Program-made: the position numbers and the translations under genes | Assembly (NCBI GenBank): GCA_039932715.1 | Contig: JBDTPN010000007.1 | Location: 1 to 64,000 of the forward strand | Origin: ZC4RG30 sp039932715 | Lineage (GTDB): Bacteria > Pseudomonadota > Gammaproteobacteria > Steroidobacterales > Steroidobacteraceae | Reading direction: 5' to 3' | Length of the DNA stretch: 64,000 bases | Shown here: positions 51,801 through 61,041 of the stretch, one piece after another | Layout: each line of letters starts with the position of its first letter | Position numbering within the stretch: position 1 is the stretch's first letter | Notes under the pieces: model-generated | What the model was told of the DNA's origin: nothing | The model's input: the letters and a program-made list of their open reading frames with translations, nothing else | The model's database searches: none

Positions 51801-53194
51801 TGCTGGCCGCGACGTGAGGCGTATCCCTCCGCCAGCATGCGCAGCACCGCGTCATAATTATCTTGGTGCAAATCTCGATAAGGCCATGCGCGGCGCAGCA
51901 GCGCCAGCAGTTCGCCTTCGTCATACTCGCGCGCACTGACTTCCGCGACGATTTGTTGGGCGAGGACGTCAAGCGGCCTGACAGGAATATGCAGCCGGTC
52001 CAGTTCGCCGGCACGCACGGCGTCCAGCAACGCGGTGCATTCGATCAACTCGTCGCGACTCAGGGGGAAGAGCCGGCCCTTGGGCACGCCTCCCACCGCA
52101 TGGTTGGCGCGACCCACGCGCTGCAGGAAGGTGGAAATCGCGCGCGGCGTCGCCAGCTGACACACCAGTTCCACGTCCCCGATGTCGATTCCCAGTTCCA
52201 GCGAGGCGGTGGCCACCAGTGCGCGCAGCGTCCCGGCCTTGAGGCGCTGTTCTGCATCCAGTCGCTGTTCGCGTGACAGGCTGCCGTGGTGCGCCGCCAC
52301 GTTTTCCGCGCCGATGCGTTCGCTCAGGTTTCGCGTGACCCGTTCAACCATGCGCCGGGTATTGGCGAAGATCAGCGTGGTGTGGTGCTGACTGATCAGT
52401 GATGCGATCTTGTCGTACAGCGTTTGCCATATCTCGTTGGACATCACCGCCTCAAGCGGCGAGTCGGGCAGCACCAGCGCCAGGTCGCGAACCCGGCTGT
52501 GGCCGCTGTCAACGACCACGCAGGCATCGGCTGCATCGGTGACGCCGACAAGGAAATGCGCAACTTCCTCGATGGGCTTCTGCGTGGCCGAGAGGCCTAT
52601 GCGTTGCAGCCGCCGACCCGCCAGCGCGGCCAGGCGCTCCAGAGACAGCGCCAGATGCGAGCCGCGCTTGGTGCCGGCGACGGCATGTATCTCATCGACA
52701 ATGACACTGCGCGTGCTGGCCAGCATCGCGCGCCCGGACTCGCTGGTCAGCAGCAAGTAAAGGGATTCGGGCGTGGTCACGAGTATATGCGGCGGGGACT
52801 TGCGCATGGCCACGCGCTCGCCTTGCGGCGTGTCCCCGGTGCGCACCTGCGCGCGAATGGGTGTGGTCTGGATTCCCTGCGATCTGAGTTCCTCTTCAAT
52901 GCCCCGCAGCGGGGCTTCCAGATTGCGCTGGATATCGTTGGACAAGGCCTTGAGGGGAGACACGTATACCACCTGCACCGCGTTCACCAGCGAACCACTG
53001 ACGGCTTCGCGTACCAGGCTGTCGATGGCTGCGAGGAATGCCGCCAGTGTCTTGCCCGATCCGGTGGGCGCGGCAATCAGGGTGTGACGACCCGCCTGTA
53101 TGGGTGGCCACGCCGCGCGTTGCGGCGCGGTGGGCTCATTGAAGTTGCGGCTGAACCAACCCGCAACGGCAGGGTGAAAGTTGTGGAGCGCCAT
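48887..53194 (-). CDS. lhr: Lhr-type DEAD/DEAH-box superfamily 2 helicase
   Basis: This 1435-residue protein has, in the first third, LIAAPTGSGKTLAAFL (Walker A), VIVDEIHAVAGTKRGSHLALSLERL (DEVH-type Walker B), TRRMVERVTRNLSE and the motif VI FLQRVGRANHAVGG. A winged-helix segment and the long Lhr C-terminal domain (residues about 880-1435) follow. Lhr is a 3'-5' DNA/RNA helicase linked to DNA repair. It starts at 53194 and ends in an overlap with the DUF72 gene, so the two are probably cotranscribed. The length is close to the bacterial family size. Confidence 0.96.
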   Translation of the reverse strand: MALHNFHPAVAGWFSRNFNEPTAPQRAAWPPIQAGRHTLIAAPTGSGKTLAAFLAAIDSLVREAVSGSLVNAVQVVYVSPLKALSNDIQRNLEAPLRGIEEELRSQGIQTTPIRAQVRTGDTPQGERVAMRKSPPHILVTTPESLYLLLTSESGRAMLASTRSVIVDEIHAVAGTKRGSHLALSLERLAALAGRRLQRIGLSATQKPIEEVAHFLVGVTDAADACVVVDSGHSRVRDLALVLPDSPLEAVMSNEIWQTLYDKIASLISQHHTTLIFANTRRMVERVTRNLSERIGAENVAAHHGSLSREQRLDAEQRLKAGTLRALVATASLELGIDIGDVELVCQLATPRAISTFLQRVGRANHAVGGVPKGRLFPLSRDELIECTALLDAVRAGELDRLHIPVRPLDVLAQQIVAEVSAREYDEGELLALLRRAWPYRDLHQDNYDAVLRMLAEGYASRRGQQSAYLHRDTVNHRLRARRGARLTALTCGGAIPANADYQVVLEPAGIFVGTLNEDFAVESLAGDIFQLGNTSYRILRVEAGRVRVEDAAGQPPTIPFWLGEAPARSNELSVAVSSLRAEIDAALPDVDPDTIEGAIGITMQRHGLDATAARQIVEYLAAAKAALGSLPTQQLLVIERFFDEGGGMQLVLHVPFGARINRALGLALRKRFCQTFNFELQAAATEDAIVLSLGETHSFALDDVPRYLNSRTVEQVLTQAVLDAPLFATRWRWNATVSLAVRTSRAGKKVAPPLLRMASEDLLSVIFPDQLACAENLRGERQVPEHPLVQQTLHDCLHEAMDVDGLIALLQSIESGQRRVLTRDLPHPSPLAMEILGARPYAYLDDAPLEERRTQAVASRRWLDPQTAAEFGKLDPIAIAQVRAEAWPNVENPDELHDALMLLGVMAEEPPWQQWFEALVRERRAARLLTTTGSYWVAVEQLHMLGVLYTQASVAPLSLVPAPYAARAWSPEVACTELVRGRLQAMGPVTAVALAATLSLPVGMLDAALLQLESEGFVLRGQFSHESNDTEWCERRLLARIHRYTIRTLRAEIEPVASADFMRFLLDWQGITTQPRPEGVASLAAIIEQLEGFEVPAVAWEADVLPARMGAYDAAWLDSLCLSGRTLWTRLDPPRNATTGPVRATPIALLRRQHSTMWRELSPQGEITKLSANAQALAQYLQAQGASFFNEMLGGTRLLHSQAEGALGELVAAGLATADSFGGLRALLLPLERRRKLAARGRRLALHGLEEAGRWSLIRPLHTTADAAAGQLQPEQLESIAWLLLRRYGVVFRKLLTRESQWLPPWHLLLRVYRRLEAQGQIRGGRFVANSSGEQYALPDAVAALRAVRRRDKQGLLVSLSAADPLNLLGIVTPGARLAALAGNRLLLRDGVPLAIYVAGQTQFLEAVAQGEEWQLRTALLRHRNKSGTDRVVGL

Positions 53195-53263
53195 CCGCGA
53201 TATTTTACGCCAGTCGTCAAGCCCCGGTGCCAGGGCGCGGCAGAGCGTCGGCCACAGTGCCCG

Positions 53264-53689
53264 TCAGAGTCGGCGCAGCCGCTCCAGGTAGACCAGCTCA
53301 TCCGGCGCACGACCGGCGCGCTGTGCTTCCCACAGCGTCTCCGCCAGCACATCGATCATGCGGTGCTCGACTTCATGGGCATCGCCAACACTGCGGTCCA
53401 GGCGCAGGTATTCCTGCTGGATGCCCATGGGCCGGTCCGTGCCCAGCTGTTCGCGCAGGGCCAGGTGCAGACCCATGTGCAGGAAGGGATTCACCTGACC
53501 GTGTTCAACCGTGAACGGCCGCGACAGTGACTCCTCATCCGCAAGCATTGCCTGGTATTCCGGGTGCAGCTCGATCACATCCGCGATCAGCGCATCCAGC
53601 GGTTCCAGGGGCAGTCTTTCCATGCGTCGCCGCCACGAGTCGAAATAGCGTTGCCGCAGTTCGTCCTTGCCGGAGTTGGCGAAGATCAA
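53264..53689 (-). CDS. DUF1841 family protein
   Basis: The protein has 141 residues from a TTG at 53689 (LIFANSGKDELRQRYFDSWRRRME), which overlaps the nth TGA (TTGA at 53686-53689); longer open sequence upstream is the nth shadow. The core ELHPEYQAMLADEESLSRPFTVEHGQVNPFLHMGLHLALREQ and the ending HRMIDVLAETLWEAQR are characteristic of DUF1841, a family of unknown function largely found in beta- and gammaproteobacteria. It is the last gene of the pilT-metG-nth operon. Confidence 0.9.
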   Translation of the reverse strand: MIFANSGKDELRQRYFDSWRRRMERLPLEPLDALIADVIELHPEYQAMLADEESLSRPFTVEHGQVNPFLHMGLHLALREQLGTDRPMGIQQEYLRLDRSVGDAHEVEHRMIDVLAETLWEAQRAGRAPDELVYLERLRRL

Positions 53690-54339
53690 GTTGTTACCTC
53701 TGTCAGCCCGGAGGTCTTTGGCCGGTACGCACACCAGGCGGCAATGCAGCACTCTGGACAGCGCGGCTTGCGGGCCACGCATACATGTCGTCCGTGCAAT
53801 ATCAACCAATGATGCGCGTGTGGCAGGAATTCCTCTGGCGTCACCTTGAGCAGGCGCTGCTCCACGGCCAGTGGCGTGGCGCCCCGTGCCAGCCCGGTGC
53901 GATTGGCGACGCGAAACACATGCGTGTCCACCGCGATGGTGGGTTCACCGAATGACACATTGAGCACCACATTCGCGGTTTTGCGGCCCACTCCAGGCAA
54001 GGCTTGTAGCGCCTCCCGATCATGGGGCACCGTGCCCCCATGGCGTTCGATGAGCAGGCGACACATCTCGATCACGTTCTTCGCCTTGGCGTTGAAGAGG
54101 CCAATGTGCCGAATGTACGGCGTCAGGCCGGTAACGCCAAGTTCCAATATGGATTGCGGGGTGCGAGCCTGCGCAAACAGGCGTCGCGTCGCGATATTGA
54201 CGCTGCGATCCGTGGCCTGTGCCGAAAGGATGACCGCCACCAGCAGCTCGAATGGCGTGGCGAACGCAAGTTCGCTGCGCGGCGCGGGGTTGGCAGCGCG
54301 CAACGCGCCGAAAATCGCCGCGACGCGCGCCGGGGTCAA
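53686..54339 (-). CDS. nth: Endonuclease III (DNA glycosylase/AP lyase)
   Basis: The 217-residue protein starts at a TTG overlapping the metG TGA (TTGA at 54336-54339). The helix-hairpin-helix LPGVGRKTANVVLN with the catalytic lysine, the catalytic aspartate in VDTHVFRVANR and the four cysteines of the [4Fe-4S] cluster (CVARKPRCPECCIAAWC, spacing 6-2-5) are all present. It removes oxidised pyrimidines. It is coupled to metG on one side and the DUF1841 gene on the other. Confidence 0.97.
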   Translation of the reverse strand: MTPARVAAIFGALRAANPAPRSELAFATPFELLVAVILSAQATDRSVNIATRRLFAQARTPQSILELGVTGLTPYIRHIGLFNAKAKNVIEMCRLLIERHGGTVPHDREALQALPGVGRKTANVVLNVSFGEPTIAVDTHVFRVANRTGLARGATPLAVEQRLLKVTPEEFLPHAHHWLILHGRHVCVARKPRCPECCIAAWCAYRPKTSGLTEVTT

Positions 54340-56318
54340 CTGATCTTCATGCCGGGCGTGACGCCCGCATCCGCCGACAACAGGAATACGCCGCTATCGT
54401 TGCCGCTGGCGCACAGCACCATTCCCTCGGAGACGCCGAAGCGCATCTTGCGCGGCGCGAGGTTGGCGATCATTACCACGTAGCGGCCTACTAGTGATTC
54501 AGGCGCGTAGCTGGCGCTGATGCCGGAGAACACATTGCGCTGCTCGGTGCCGAGGTCGAGCTTCAGCTGCAGCAGCTTGTCAGAACCGGCCACGCGTGTG
54601 GCCTCCAGCACCAGTGCGGCGCGCAGGTCGAGCTTGGCGAAGTCATCAATGCTGATCACGGGTTTTCCTGAGGTAACTGGCGTGGGCGCAGCGACGAGCT
54701 GCTTGACGATGACCGGGTCAAGTCGTGCAGCCAGCTGTGGATATTTTGCAATGGCTGCTCCCAGCAGCGGCTCGTCAACACTGTGCCACGCCTGCGAAGC
54801 GCTGCATCCCAGCCACTGCGCCGCATTGGCCGCAATGCCGGGCATCACGGGAGCCAGCCAGGTCATCAATACGCGAAACAGATTGATGCCCTGCGTGGCC
54901 ACCGCGCGCGCCTCATCCAGTCGCGCCGCATCCTTGGCAAGTACCCAGGGTTTCTGCTGGTCTACATACTGGTTGGCGCGATCAGCCAGCGCCATGATTT
55001 CGCGTATCGCACCTGCATAGTCGCGGGATTCATAAAGCGCAGCGATCGGCTCCGCGGCAGCGCTGAAGCTCTCGTAAAGGGCTGGATCAGGAAGCCGGTC
55101 CGCAAGTTTGCCGCCGCCGCGCTCGATGAACGGTGCGCAGCGGCTGGCGATATTGACCAGCTTGCCCACGATGTCCGAGTTCACGCGCGCGCAGAAATCC
55201 TCAAGGGTGAAATCGATGTCATCCAGGCCATTGCCCAGCTTGGCCGCAAAGTAATAGCGCAGGTGATCGGAAGGCAGCAGGTCGAGATAGCGGCGCGCGG
55301 TGATGTTGGTGCCGCGTGACTTCGACATCTTCTGGCCGTCGACGGTGAGGAAGCCATGCACGTGAACACCGGTGGGACGCCGGAATCCTGACCCCTGCAG
55401 CATGGCAGGCCAGAACAGGGTGTGGAAATAGCTGATGTCCTTGCCGATGAAATGATGCAGCTCGGTGGTGGCGCCGGCCTTCCAGTATTTGTCGAAATCC
55501 AGGCCGCGCGCGGCGGCCAGTGCCGCGAAACTGCCGATGTAGCCCACCGGTGCATCGAACCATACATAGAAGAACTTGCCCGGTGCATCCGGGATCTCGA
55601 ACCCGAAGTACGGTGCATCACGCGAGATGTCCCAGTCCTTGAGGCCGGTCTCCAGCCATTCGTCCAGCTTGGCGCGTACGGCAGTCTGCAGGCCTTTGCC
55701 CGCCAGCCACTCACGCAGATCCGCTTCGTAATCTCCCAGCTTGAAGAACAGGTGCTCGGAGTCGCGCAGCACCGGCTTCGTACCGGTGATAGTCGAAACT
55801 GCGTCCTTGAGATCTTCGGGGGAATAGGTTGCCCCGCAATTCTCGCAACTGTCGCCGTACTGGTCGGCCGTGCCGCAGCGCGGGCAGGTGCCGCGGACAA
55901 AGCGGTCGGGCAGGAACATGCCGGCCGTTTCATCATAAGCCTGGCGCACCACGCGCCGCGCTATGGAGCCGCGCTGGCGCAATGCCTCATACATCAGCGT
56001 GGAATAACGGCGGTTTTCCTCGCTGTGCGTGGAATGGAAATGATCGAATGCGATCTGGAAGCCGGCGTAGTCACGCTGGTGTTCGGTGGCGTATGCGGCC
56101 ACCAGCGCCTCGGGCGTGATGCCATCCTGGCGGGCGCGGATCATGATCGGTGTGCCATGGCAATCCTCGGCACAAACGTATAGGCATGCATTGCCACGCA
56201 TACGCTGGAAGCGACACCAGATATCGGTCTGCACTGCCTCGACGATATGACCGAGGTGCAGGGGGCCGTTGGCGTAGGGCAGGGCGCTGGTGACCAGTAT
56301 CGTGCGGGGCTGACTCAA
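54336..56318 (-). CDS. metG: Methionyl-tRNA synthetase
   Basis: The 660-residue protein starts at a TTG overlapping the upstream pilT-family TGA (TTGA at 56315-56318). The HIGH-type motif PYANGPLHLGHI, zinc cysteines CPRCGTADQYGDSCENC, KMSKS motif DGQKMSKSRGTN and C-terminal tRNA-binding domain (IDDFAKLDLRAALVLEATRV, VMIANLAPRKMRFGVSEGMVL) are complete. It charges tRNA-Met in the cytosol. In many gammaproteobacteria metG is divergent from apbC/mrp; here the pil and kinase genes lie between them. Confidence 0.97.
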   Translation of the reverse strand: MSQPRTILVTSALPYANGPLHLGHIVEAVQTDIWCRFQRMRGNACLYVCAEDCHGTPIMIRARQDGITPEALVAAYATEHQRDYAGFQIAFDHFHSTHSEENRRYSTLMYEALRQRGSIARRVVRQAYDETAGMFLPDRFVRGTCPRCGTADQYGDSCENCGATYSPEDLKDAVSTITGTKPVLRDSEHLFFKLGDYEADLREWLAGKGLQTAVRAKLDEWLETGLKDWDISRDAPYFGFEIPDAPGKFFYVWFDAPVGYIGSFAALAAARGLDFDKYWKAGATTELHHFIGKDISYFHTLFWPAMLQGSGFRRPTGVHVHGFLTVDGQKMSKSRGTNITARRYLDLLPSDHLRYYFAAKLGNGLDDIDFTLEDFCARVNSDIVGKLVNIASRCAPFIERGGGKLADRLPDPALYESFSAAAEPIAALYESRDYAGAIREIMALADRANQYVDQQKPWVLAKDAARLDEARAVATQGINLFRVLMTWLAPVMPGIAANAAQWLGCSASQAWHSVDEPLLGAAIAKYPQLAARLDPVIVKQLVAAPTPVTSGKPVISIDDFAKLDLRAALVLEATRVAGSDKLLQLKLDLGTEQRNVFSGISASYAPESLVGRYVVMIANLAPRKMRFGVSEGMVLCASGNDSGVFLLSADAGVTPGMKIS

Positions 56319-57376
56319 GACTGGTCCTTCACCGCCTCGAACCGGCCCTTGCTGATGGCTTTCTTGTAGGCCTCCGAGCCGCTGATGATGCGCTGGTCGA
56401 GCAGCGCCTGGATGGAGCTGTCCATGGTGCGCATGCCGTTCTGCGCGCCGGACTGCATCGCGTTCTCCAGCTGGTCGAGCTTGCCCTGGCGGATCAGGTT
56501 GGCCGTGGCCGGTGTGTTGACCAGGATTTCCAGCGCTGCCACGCGTCCAGATTTGTCGGCCCGCTGCAGCAATTGCTGCGAGACCACGCCGCGCAGTGAA
56601 GTCGACAGCATGGTGCGCACATGCGACTGCTTGTCGGAGGGGAAGACGTTGATGATGCGATCGACCGTGGGCGCCGCGCCATTGGTATGCAGGGTGCCCA
56701 TGACGAGGATGCCCATTTCCGCGGCGGTCACGGCTATGCCGATGGTTTCAAGGTCGCGCATTTCGCCCACCAGCACCACATCGGGATCCTCACGCAGCGC
56801 CGAGTGCAACGCCGACGCGAAGTTGGGCGCGTGTACGCCGATCTCGCGCTGGCTGATGAGGCAGTTGCGGCGCTGATGCACAAATTCGATGGGATCCTCC
56901 ACCGTGAGGATGTGTCCTTTCTCGCGCTTGTTGATGTCATCGATCATGGCCGCCAGCGTCGTAGACTTGCCTGAACCGGTCTTGCCCGTGACCAGGATCA
57001 GCCCGTTGTTGGCGCGTGCCAGCGTGCGCACCGCTTCGGGCAGCTTCAGCTCGTCCATGGTCAGGGCCTTGGAGGGAATGGCGCGAAACACCGCGCCCAA
57101 ACCGTTGAGCTGTCGCAACACGTTGACGCGGAACCGGCCCAGGTCGCCCAGCGTGTAGGCGAAATCCGCGCCGTCATGCGCCTCGAGTCTCTGCTGGGCC
57201 TTCATGGGCATGATTTCAAACAGCAGCTGGCGCACGAATTCCGCAGGCAGGGTCTCCGGCCGTAGCGGAGTCAGGTCGCCATTCACGCGGATCCGGGCCG
57301 GATCACCAGCGATAAAGTGCAGGTCTGACCCGCGTCGCTGCAGTACATCGTTGAGGTATGAATCGATCTCGGCCAC
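56315..57376 (-). CDS. PilT/PilU family type IV pilus retraction ATPase (first of two)
   Basis: This 353-residue protein has Walker A VTGKTGSGKSTT, the Asp box (LTVEDPIEFVHQ), Walker B DPDVVLVGEMRDLET and the His box MGTLHTNGAAPTVDRI, all complete. It powers pilus retraction or assembly at the inner membrane. The sequence differs from the neighbouring paralogue throughout (about half identical by eye), so the two are not recent duplicates; which one is PilT and which PilU cannot be settled by reading. It lies directly upstream of metG and shares an NTGA overlap with it. Confidence 0.92.
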   Translation of the reverse strand: MAEIDSYLNDVLQRRGSDLHFIAGDPARIRVNGDLTPLRPETLPAEFVRQLLFEIMPMKAQQRLEAHDGADFAYTLGDLGRFRVNVLRQLNGLGAVFRAIPSKALTMDELKLPEAVRTLARANNGLILVTGKTGSGKSTTLAAMIDDINKREKGHILTVEDPIEFVHQRRNCLISQREIGVHAPNFASALHSALREDPDVVLVGEMRDLETIGIAVTAAEMGILVMGTLHTNGAAPTVDRIINVFPSDKQSHVRTMLSTSLRGVVSQQLLQRADKSGRVAALEILVNTPATANLIRQGKLDQLENAMQSGAQNGMRTMDSSIQALLDQRIISGSEAYKKAISKGRFEAVKDQS

Positions 57377-57382
57377 GGGCGA

Positions 57383-58483
57383 CTAACCTGATCCGGGTGC
57401 TGCGTCGAGCTTGGGAACCAGCGATGTATCGGTGACGAATTTCTGCAGCGCCTTTTTGTCCGTGGCGTAGAGATAGGCGTCGTCAGGATCGATCTCGCGC
57501 GCCTGGACTGCGGCCAGCAGCGCCTGGTCCAGCACCTGCATGCCGAACTCGCGGCCCATCAGCAGCTGGCTGGGTACCTGGTGTGTCTGGTCGGTCTGGA
57601 TGAGTTTGGCAATCGCCTTGGTCATCACCATGACTTCGCAGATGGCCTTGCGACCCTGGCCGTCACCGGTCTTCACCAGCACCTGCGTGATCACTGCCAG
57701 CAGGCTCTGCGAGAGAAAGCTCTTGGTCTGTTCGCGCTCTTCTATAGGCAATGCGTCGATGATGCGATCGATGGTCTTGACCGCGCCGGTGGTATGCAGT
57801 GTGCCCAGCACCAGGTGGCCGGTCTCCGCCGCCGTCATGGCCATGGAGATGGTCTCGGCGTCGCGCATTTCTCCTACCAGTATCACGTCCGGGTCTTCGC
57901 GCATTGCCGCGCGCAGGCCTTCGGCAAAACTGGGCAGGTGCGTGCCCAGTTCGCGCTGTATGACCTGGCAGGTCTTGCTGCGATGGACGAACTCAATGGG
58001 ATCCTCAAGGCTGATAATGTTGAGGCGCCTGGTGGTGTTGAGCAGGTCGATCATCGCGGCCAGCGTCGTCGACTTGCCGGACCCGGTGGCGCCCGTCACC
58101 AGGATCATTCCCTGGTGGTAGTCGCACAATTTCCTGACCACCGGCGGCAGGCCCAGCTTGTCGAGAGTGGGCACTTCAGTAGGGATGGCACGGAACACCG
58201 CGCCGATCCCGGAATCCTTGCGAAATACGTTGACGCGAAAGCGCCCGCCCTCGGAGGAGACATAGGAGAAGTCGGCGTCATGGCCCTGCGAGAAGCGGGC
58301 GGCCTGCGAAGTGGGGATGATTTCCGAGATATAGCCTTCGAGCTCGGTGTCGCGCAGGTCACGGAACTTGATGGGCAGCAGTTCGCCATACATGCGCAGC
58401 ATGGGTGGCACGCCCACGGCGAGGTGTATGTCCGAGCAGCCCTGCTGCGTGCCGAGCTTCAAGAATGCGTCAATGCGGGCCAT
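57383..58483 (-). CDS. PilT/PilU family type IV pilus retraction ATPase (second of two)
   Basis: This 366-residue paralogue of the preceding ATPase has Walker A VTGATGSGKSTT, Asp box ISLEDPIEFVHR, Walker B DPDVILVGEMRDAET and the His box LGTLHTTGAVKTIDRI. The N-terminus MARIDAFLKLGTQQGCSDIHLAVGVPPMLRMYGEL is the PilT PAS-like part. It is 6 bp from the first ATPase gene and 16 bp from the upstream HEAT-kinase gene, indicating one transcript. Confidence 0.93.
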   Translation of the reverse strand: MARIDAFLKLGTQQGCSDIHLAVGVPPMLRMYGELLPIKFRDLRDTELEGYISEIIPTSQAARFSQGHDADFSYVSSEGGRFRVNVFRKDSGIGAVFRAIPTEVPTLDKLGLPPVVRKLCDYHQGMILVTGATGSGKSTTLAAMIDLLNTTRRLNIISLEDPIEFVHRSKTCQVIQRELGTHLPSFAEGLRAAMREDPDVILVGEMRDAETISMAMTAAETGHLVLGTLHTTGAVKTIDRIIDALPIEEREQTKSFLSQSLLAVITQVLVKTGDGQGRKAICEVMVMTKAIAKLIQTDQTHQVPSQLLMGREFGMQVLDQALLAAVQAREIDPDDAYLYATDKKALQKFVTDTSLVPKLDAAPGSG

Positions 58484-58499
58484 GGAACGTTAGTCTACG

Positions 58500-60935
58500 T
58501 TATGCGAAGCGTTCCAGCGCGACCCGCATTTCTTCCATGCTCTGGAAGCGCTTGGCCTTGTCGACGGCCATGGCCTTCATGATCAGGTCCGCCAGGCCGG
58601 TAGGCAGGTTGGGATTGATTTCCAGCGGCGGTCGGGCCTTGCCCTGGACATGCTGGTACATCACGGCCATGTGATCGCCACGCGAATACGGCGGCACGCC
58701 GGTGAACATCTCGTACATGATCACGCCGATGGCATAGACGTCCGCGCGTTCGTCCACCTTGCGGCCCAGGATTTGTTCCGGGGCCATGTATTTGGGCGAC
58801 CCGATCACGTAGCCGGTCTTGGTCAGCTGCGTGTCGCCCTCGCGATGGGCGGCGGCCACGCCGAAATCCACGATCTTAAGCAGACCATCGGCGTTAATGA
58901 GAATGTTGGCCGGCTTGAGGTCGCGATGCACGATGCCGACCTTGTGGGCCACCGTCATGCCCTTGCACATATCCATGCTGAAGCGCACCGCGCGTTTGGT
59001 CTCGACCGGTTTTTCGTTGACGACTTCCGCACCCAGCGTGTGGGACTGGAAATACTCCATCGAAATGGCGTAGTTGCCCTGAATATGCAGGAAGTCGTAG
59101 ATGCGGATGACGTTCTGGTGCGTGATTTTGCGCGAGTAGCGCAGCTCGTGCACGAACCGCTTCATCATCTCCTCGTCTTCTGAGACATTGGGGTTTAGGA
59201 ACTTGAGGATCAGGCGATCGTCCACCACCGTGTCTTCCATCAGCAGCACGGTGCCGAAGGCGCCCTTGCCGATCTTGTCGATGAACTTGTAGCGACCCTC
59301 GATCATGTCGCCCTTCTTGAGGGTGCCTATGTCGAGCTTGATGGGCGTGCCCTGGTCGACCTGGCGCAGCATGGGCTTGAGCTCGGCCTCCTCCATCGGC
59401 ACAGGTCGTGAAGGCTCGCCGGCACGCGTGCCCGAGGCGCCTGCTGCGACGGTCTGGGAGCCACTTGCTGCGCCGCTGATCGACGGGCGCCCCGTGGCTT
59501 CGCCCGACATGCGCAGCGCCAGTTCCTTGAGGCCGGCCCCTGCAGCCTTGGCGATGGTTTCTTCCTGGCTCTGCGCCTGCGCCTGCAGTTGCAGGCGCAC
59601 GTGTTCGGCACGTTTCTCGTCGCTGACGCGCGCCAGCGCCTGGATGACTTCAACGCGGATCTCTTTTTCGGCGCGCGACAGCAGCGGCAGCAGCAATTCC
59701 ACCTGGCGTGCATCGCCCAGCTTGCCGATGGCGTGCACCACAATAGGCAGCGAGCGGGCCGGCGTGTTCTGCAACATCTCGGTGAGGCGCGGCAATGCGC
59801 GCTTGCTGCCAATGTCGGCCAGCGCGTCCACGGCGCGCTCGCTGACCCACCAGTCCGGATCGCGGGTGGCATCAATCAGGCTGTTGACTGCGCGTTCATC
59901 CTTGGTCTGGTTGAGGATCTCGATGGCGGCGCGACGGATGTTGTCGTCCCGGTCGCGAACCAGTTCCAGCACCGCATCGATGACCTTGGGGCCGCCAATC
60001 TTGCCCAGCGCGTCGCCCGCGCGACTACGCACCCACCAGTCGTCGTCCTTGATGGCCTCCAGCAGGAACTTGACTGATTTGGGATCGCCGATCTCGTTGA
60101 GCACTTCCACTGCCGCGCGGCGCGCAAACTCGTTTTCGTCCTTGAGCACATCGATCAGGTAACGGATGGTGTCCGGATCGTTGGCACGGATCAGCACGTC
60201 GATGGCGCGATTCTGCACATCGATTTCGCTGTCACGCAGCAGCAGGCAGATGGCGGGAATATCCACCGGCCCTTCCATGCGCGACAGCGCAGCCAGCGCC
60301 GACGAACGTATCATCCGGTTGTTGTCACGCAGCTGGGCGACCAGCGCCGCCTTGACCTCAGGCTTGCTGAAACGCGACAGGATATTGATGATGTGCATGC
60401 GCGCGATCGGGTCCTTGCCCTCGACGCGGCTGAGCAATTCAGGGATAGCGTTGGCGTCGGCGACTTCGCCCACCACGCGAAACAATGCGGCCTTCTCGCT
60501 TGGCTCCTGCGCATAGGCGGCGGTGAGCAGTTCGCGCACGTTGAACCGGTCACGCTGGGCATGGATGGCGTCCATCAGCGCCGATTTGGCCATGCCCTTG
60601 ACGCTCAGGGCATCCAGCAACAGTCCCGGTGCGTAGTTACGACTGCTGCTGAGCGCCCAGCCGATACCGGCGGCAATGCGCGGCCCGCCATCGCACAGGC
60701 CCTGCACGAACTGCGGGAAGGTCTTGTTGGACACCAGCGTGGACAGCACGTCCACCAGTGCCACCGTGGCATTCTTGTCGGCGTCGGCCAGGGCCTGGAT
60801 GGTGGGATCAATGACCCCCGCGCCAAGGCTCTTGAGGGCGGCCACGGCCTTCAGTGTTTCGGCACCCAGAGGCTCGTTGCTCGACTTGATCTGGACGATC
60901 AGCCGGTCAGACCGCAGATTCGTGAAAAAACCCAT
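58500..60935 (-). CDS. HEAT-repeat protein fused to a C-terminal Ser/Thr protein kinase
   Basis: This 811-residue soluble protein starts at an ATG at 60935. Residues about 30-470 are tandem HEAT/Armadillo-type repeats with recurrent RxxAAxxL-like cores, such as EFARRAAVEVLNEIGDPKSVKFLLEAIKDDDWWVRSRAGDALGKIGGPKVI. A low-complexity linker (about 470-540) leads to a eukaryotic-type kinase at 547-811. The kinase has glycine loop GKGAFG, ATP lysine LILKFL (Lys578), HRDLKPANIL (His670) and DFG (Asp690), all intact. No membrane helix is present. It heads the pilT-family operon, so kinase control of pilus retraction is inferred. Confidence 0.93.
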   Translation of the reverse strand: MGFFTNLRSDRLIVQIKSSNEPLGAETLKAVAALKSLGAGVIDPTIQALADADKNATVALVDVLSTLVSNKTFPQFVQGLCDGGPRIAAGIGWALSSSRNYAPGLLLDALSVKGMAKSALMDAIHAQRDRFNVRELLTAAYAQEPSEKAALFRVVGEVADANAIPELLSRVEGKDPIARMHIINILSRFSKPEVKAALVAQLRDNNRMIRSSALAALSRMEGPVDIPAICLLLRDSEIDVQNRAIDVLIRANDPDTIRYLIDVLKDENEFARRAAVEVLNEIGDPKSVKFLLEAIKDDDWWVRSRAGDALGKIGGPKVIDAVLELVRDRDDNIRRAAIEILNQTKDERAVNSLIDATRDPDWWVSERAVDALADIGSKRALPRLTEMLQNTPARSLPIVVHAIGKLGDARQVELLLPLLSRAEKEIRVEVIQALARVSDEKRAEHVRLQLQAQAQSQEETIAKAAGAGLKELALRMSGEATGRPSISGAASGSQTVAAGASGTRAGEPSRPVPMEEAELKPMLRQVDQGTPIKLDIGTLKKGDMIEGRYKFIDKIGKGAFGTVLLMEDTVVDDRLILKFLNPNVSEDEEMMKRFVHELRYSRKITHQNVIRIYDFLHIQGNYAISMEYFQSHTLGAEVVNEKPVETKRAVRFSMDMCKGMTVAHKVGIVHRDLKPANILINADGLLKIVDFGVAAAHREGDTQLTKTGYVIGSPKYMAPEQILGRKVDERADVYAIGVIMYEMFTGVPPYSRGDHMAVMYQHVQGKARPPLEINPNLPTGLADLIMKAMAVDKAKRFQSMEEMRVALERFA

Positions 60936-61041
60936 TACTGCATGTGGCCATTGGCTGTGCGTACAACCGTTAAATTATGCCATACGGGCCTCTGGCGACG
61001 CGTGAACCGTGTCGCTCGCTGCTAGAATCGGACCTCTTTTC

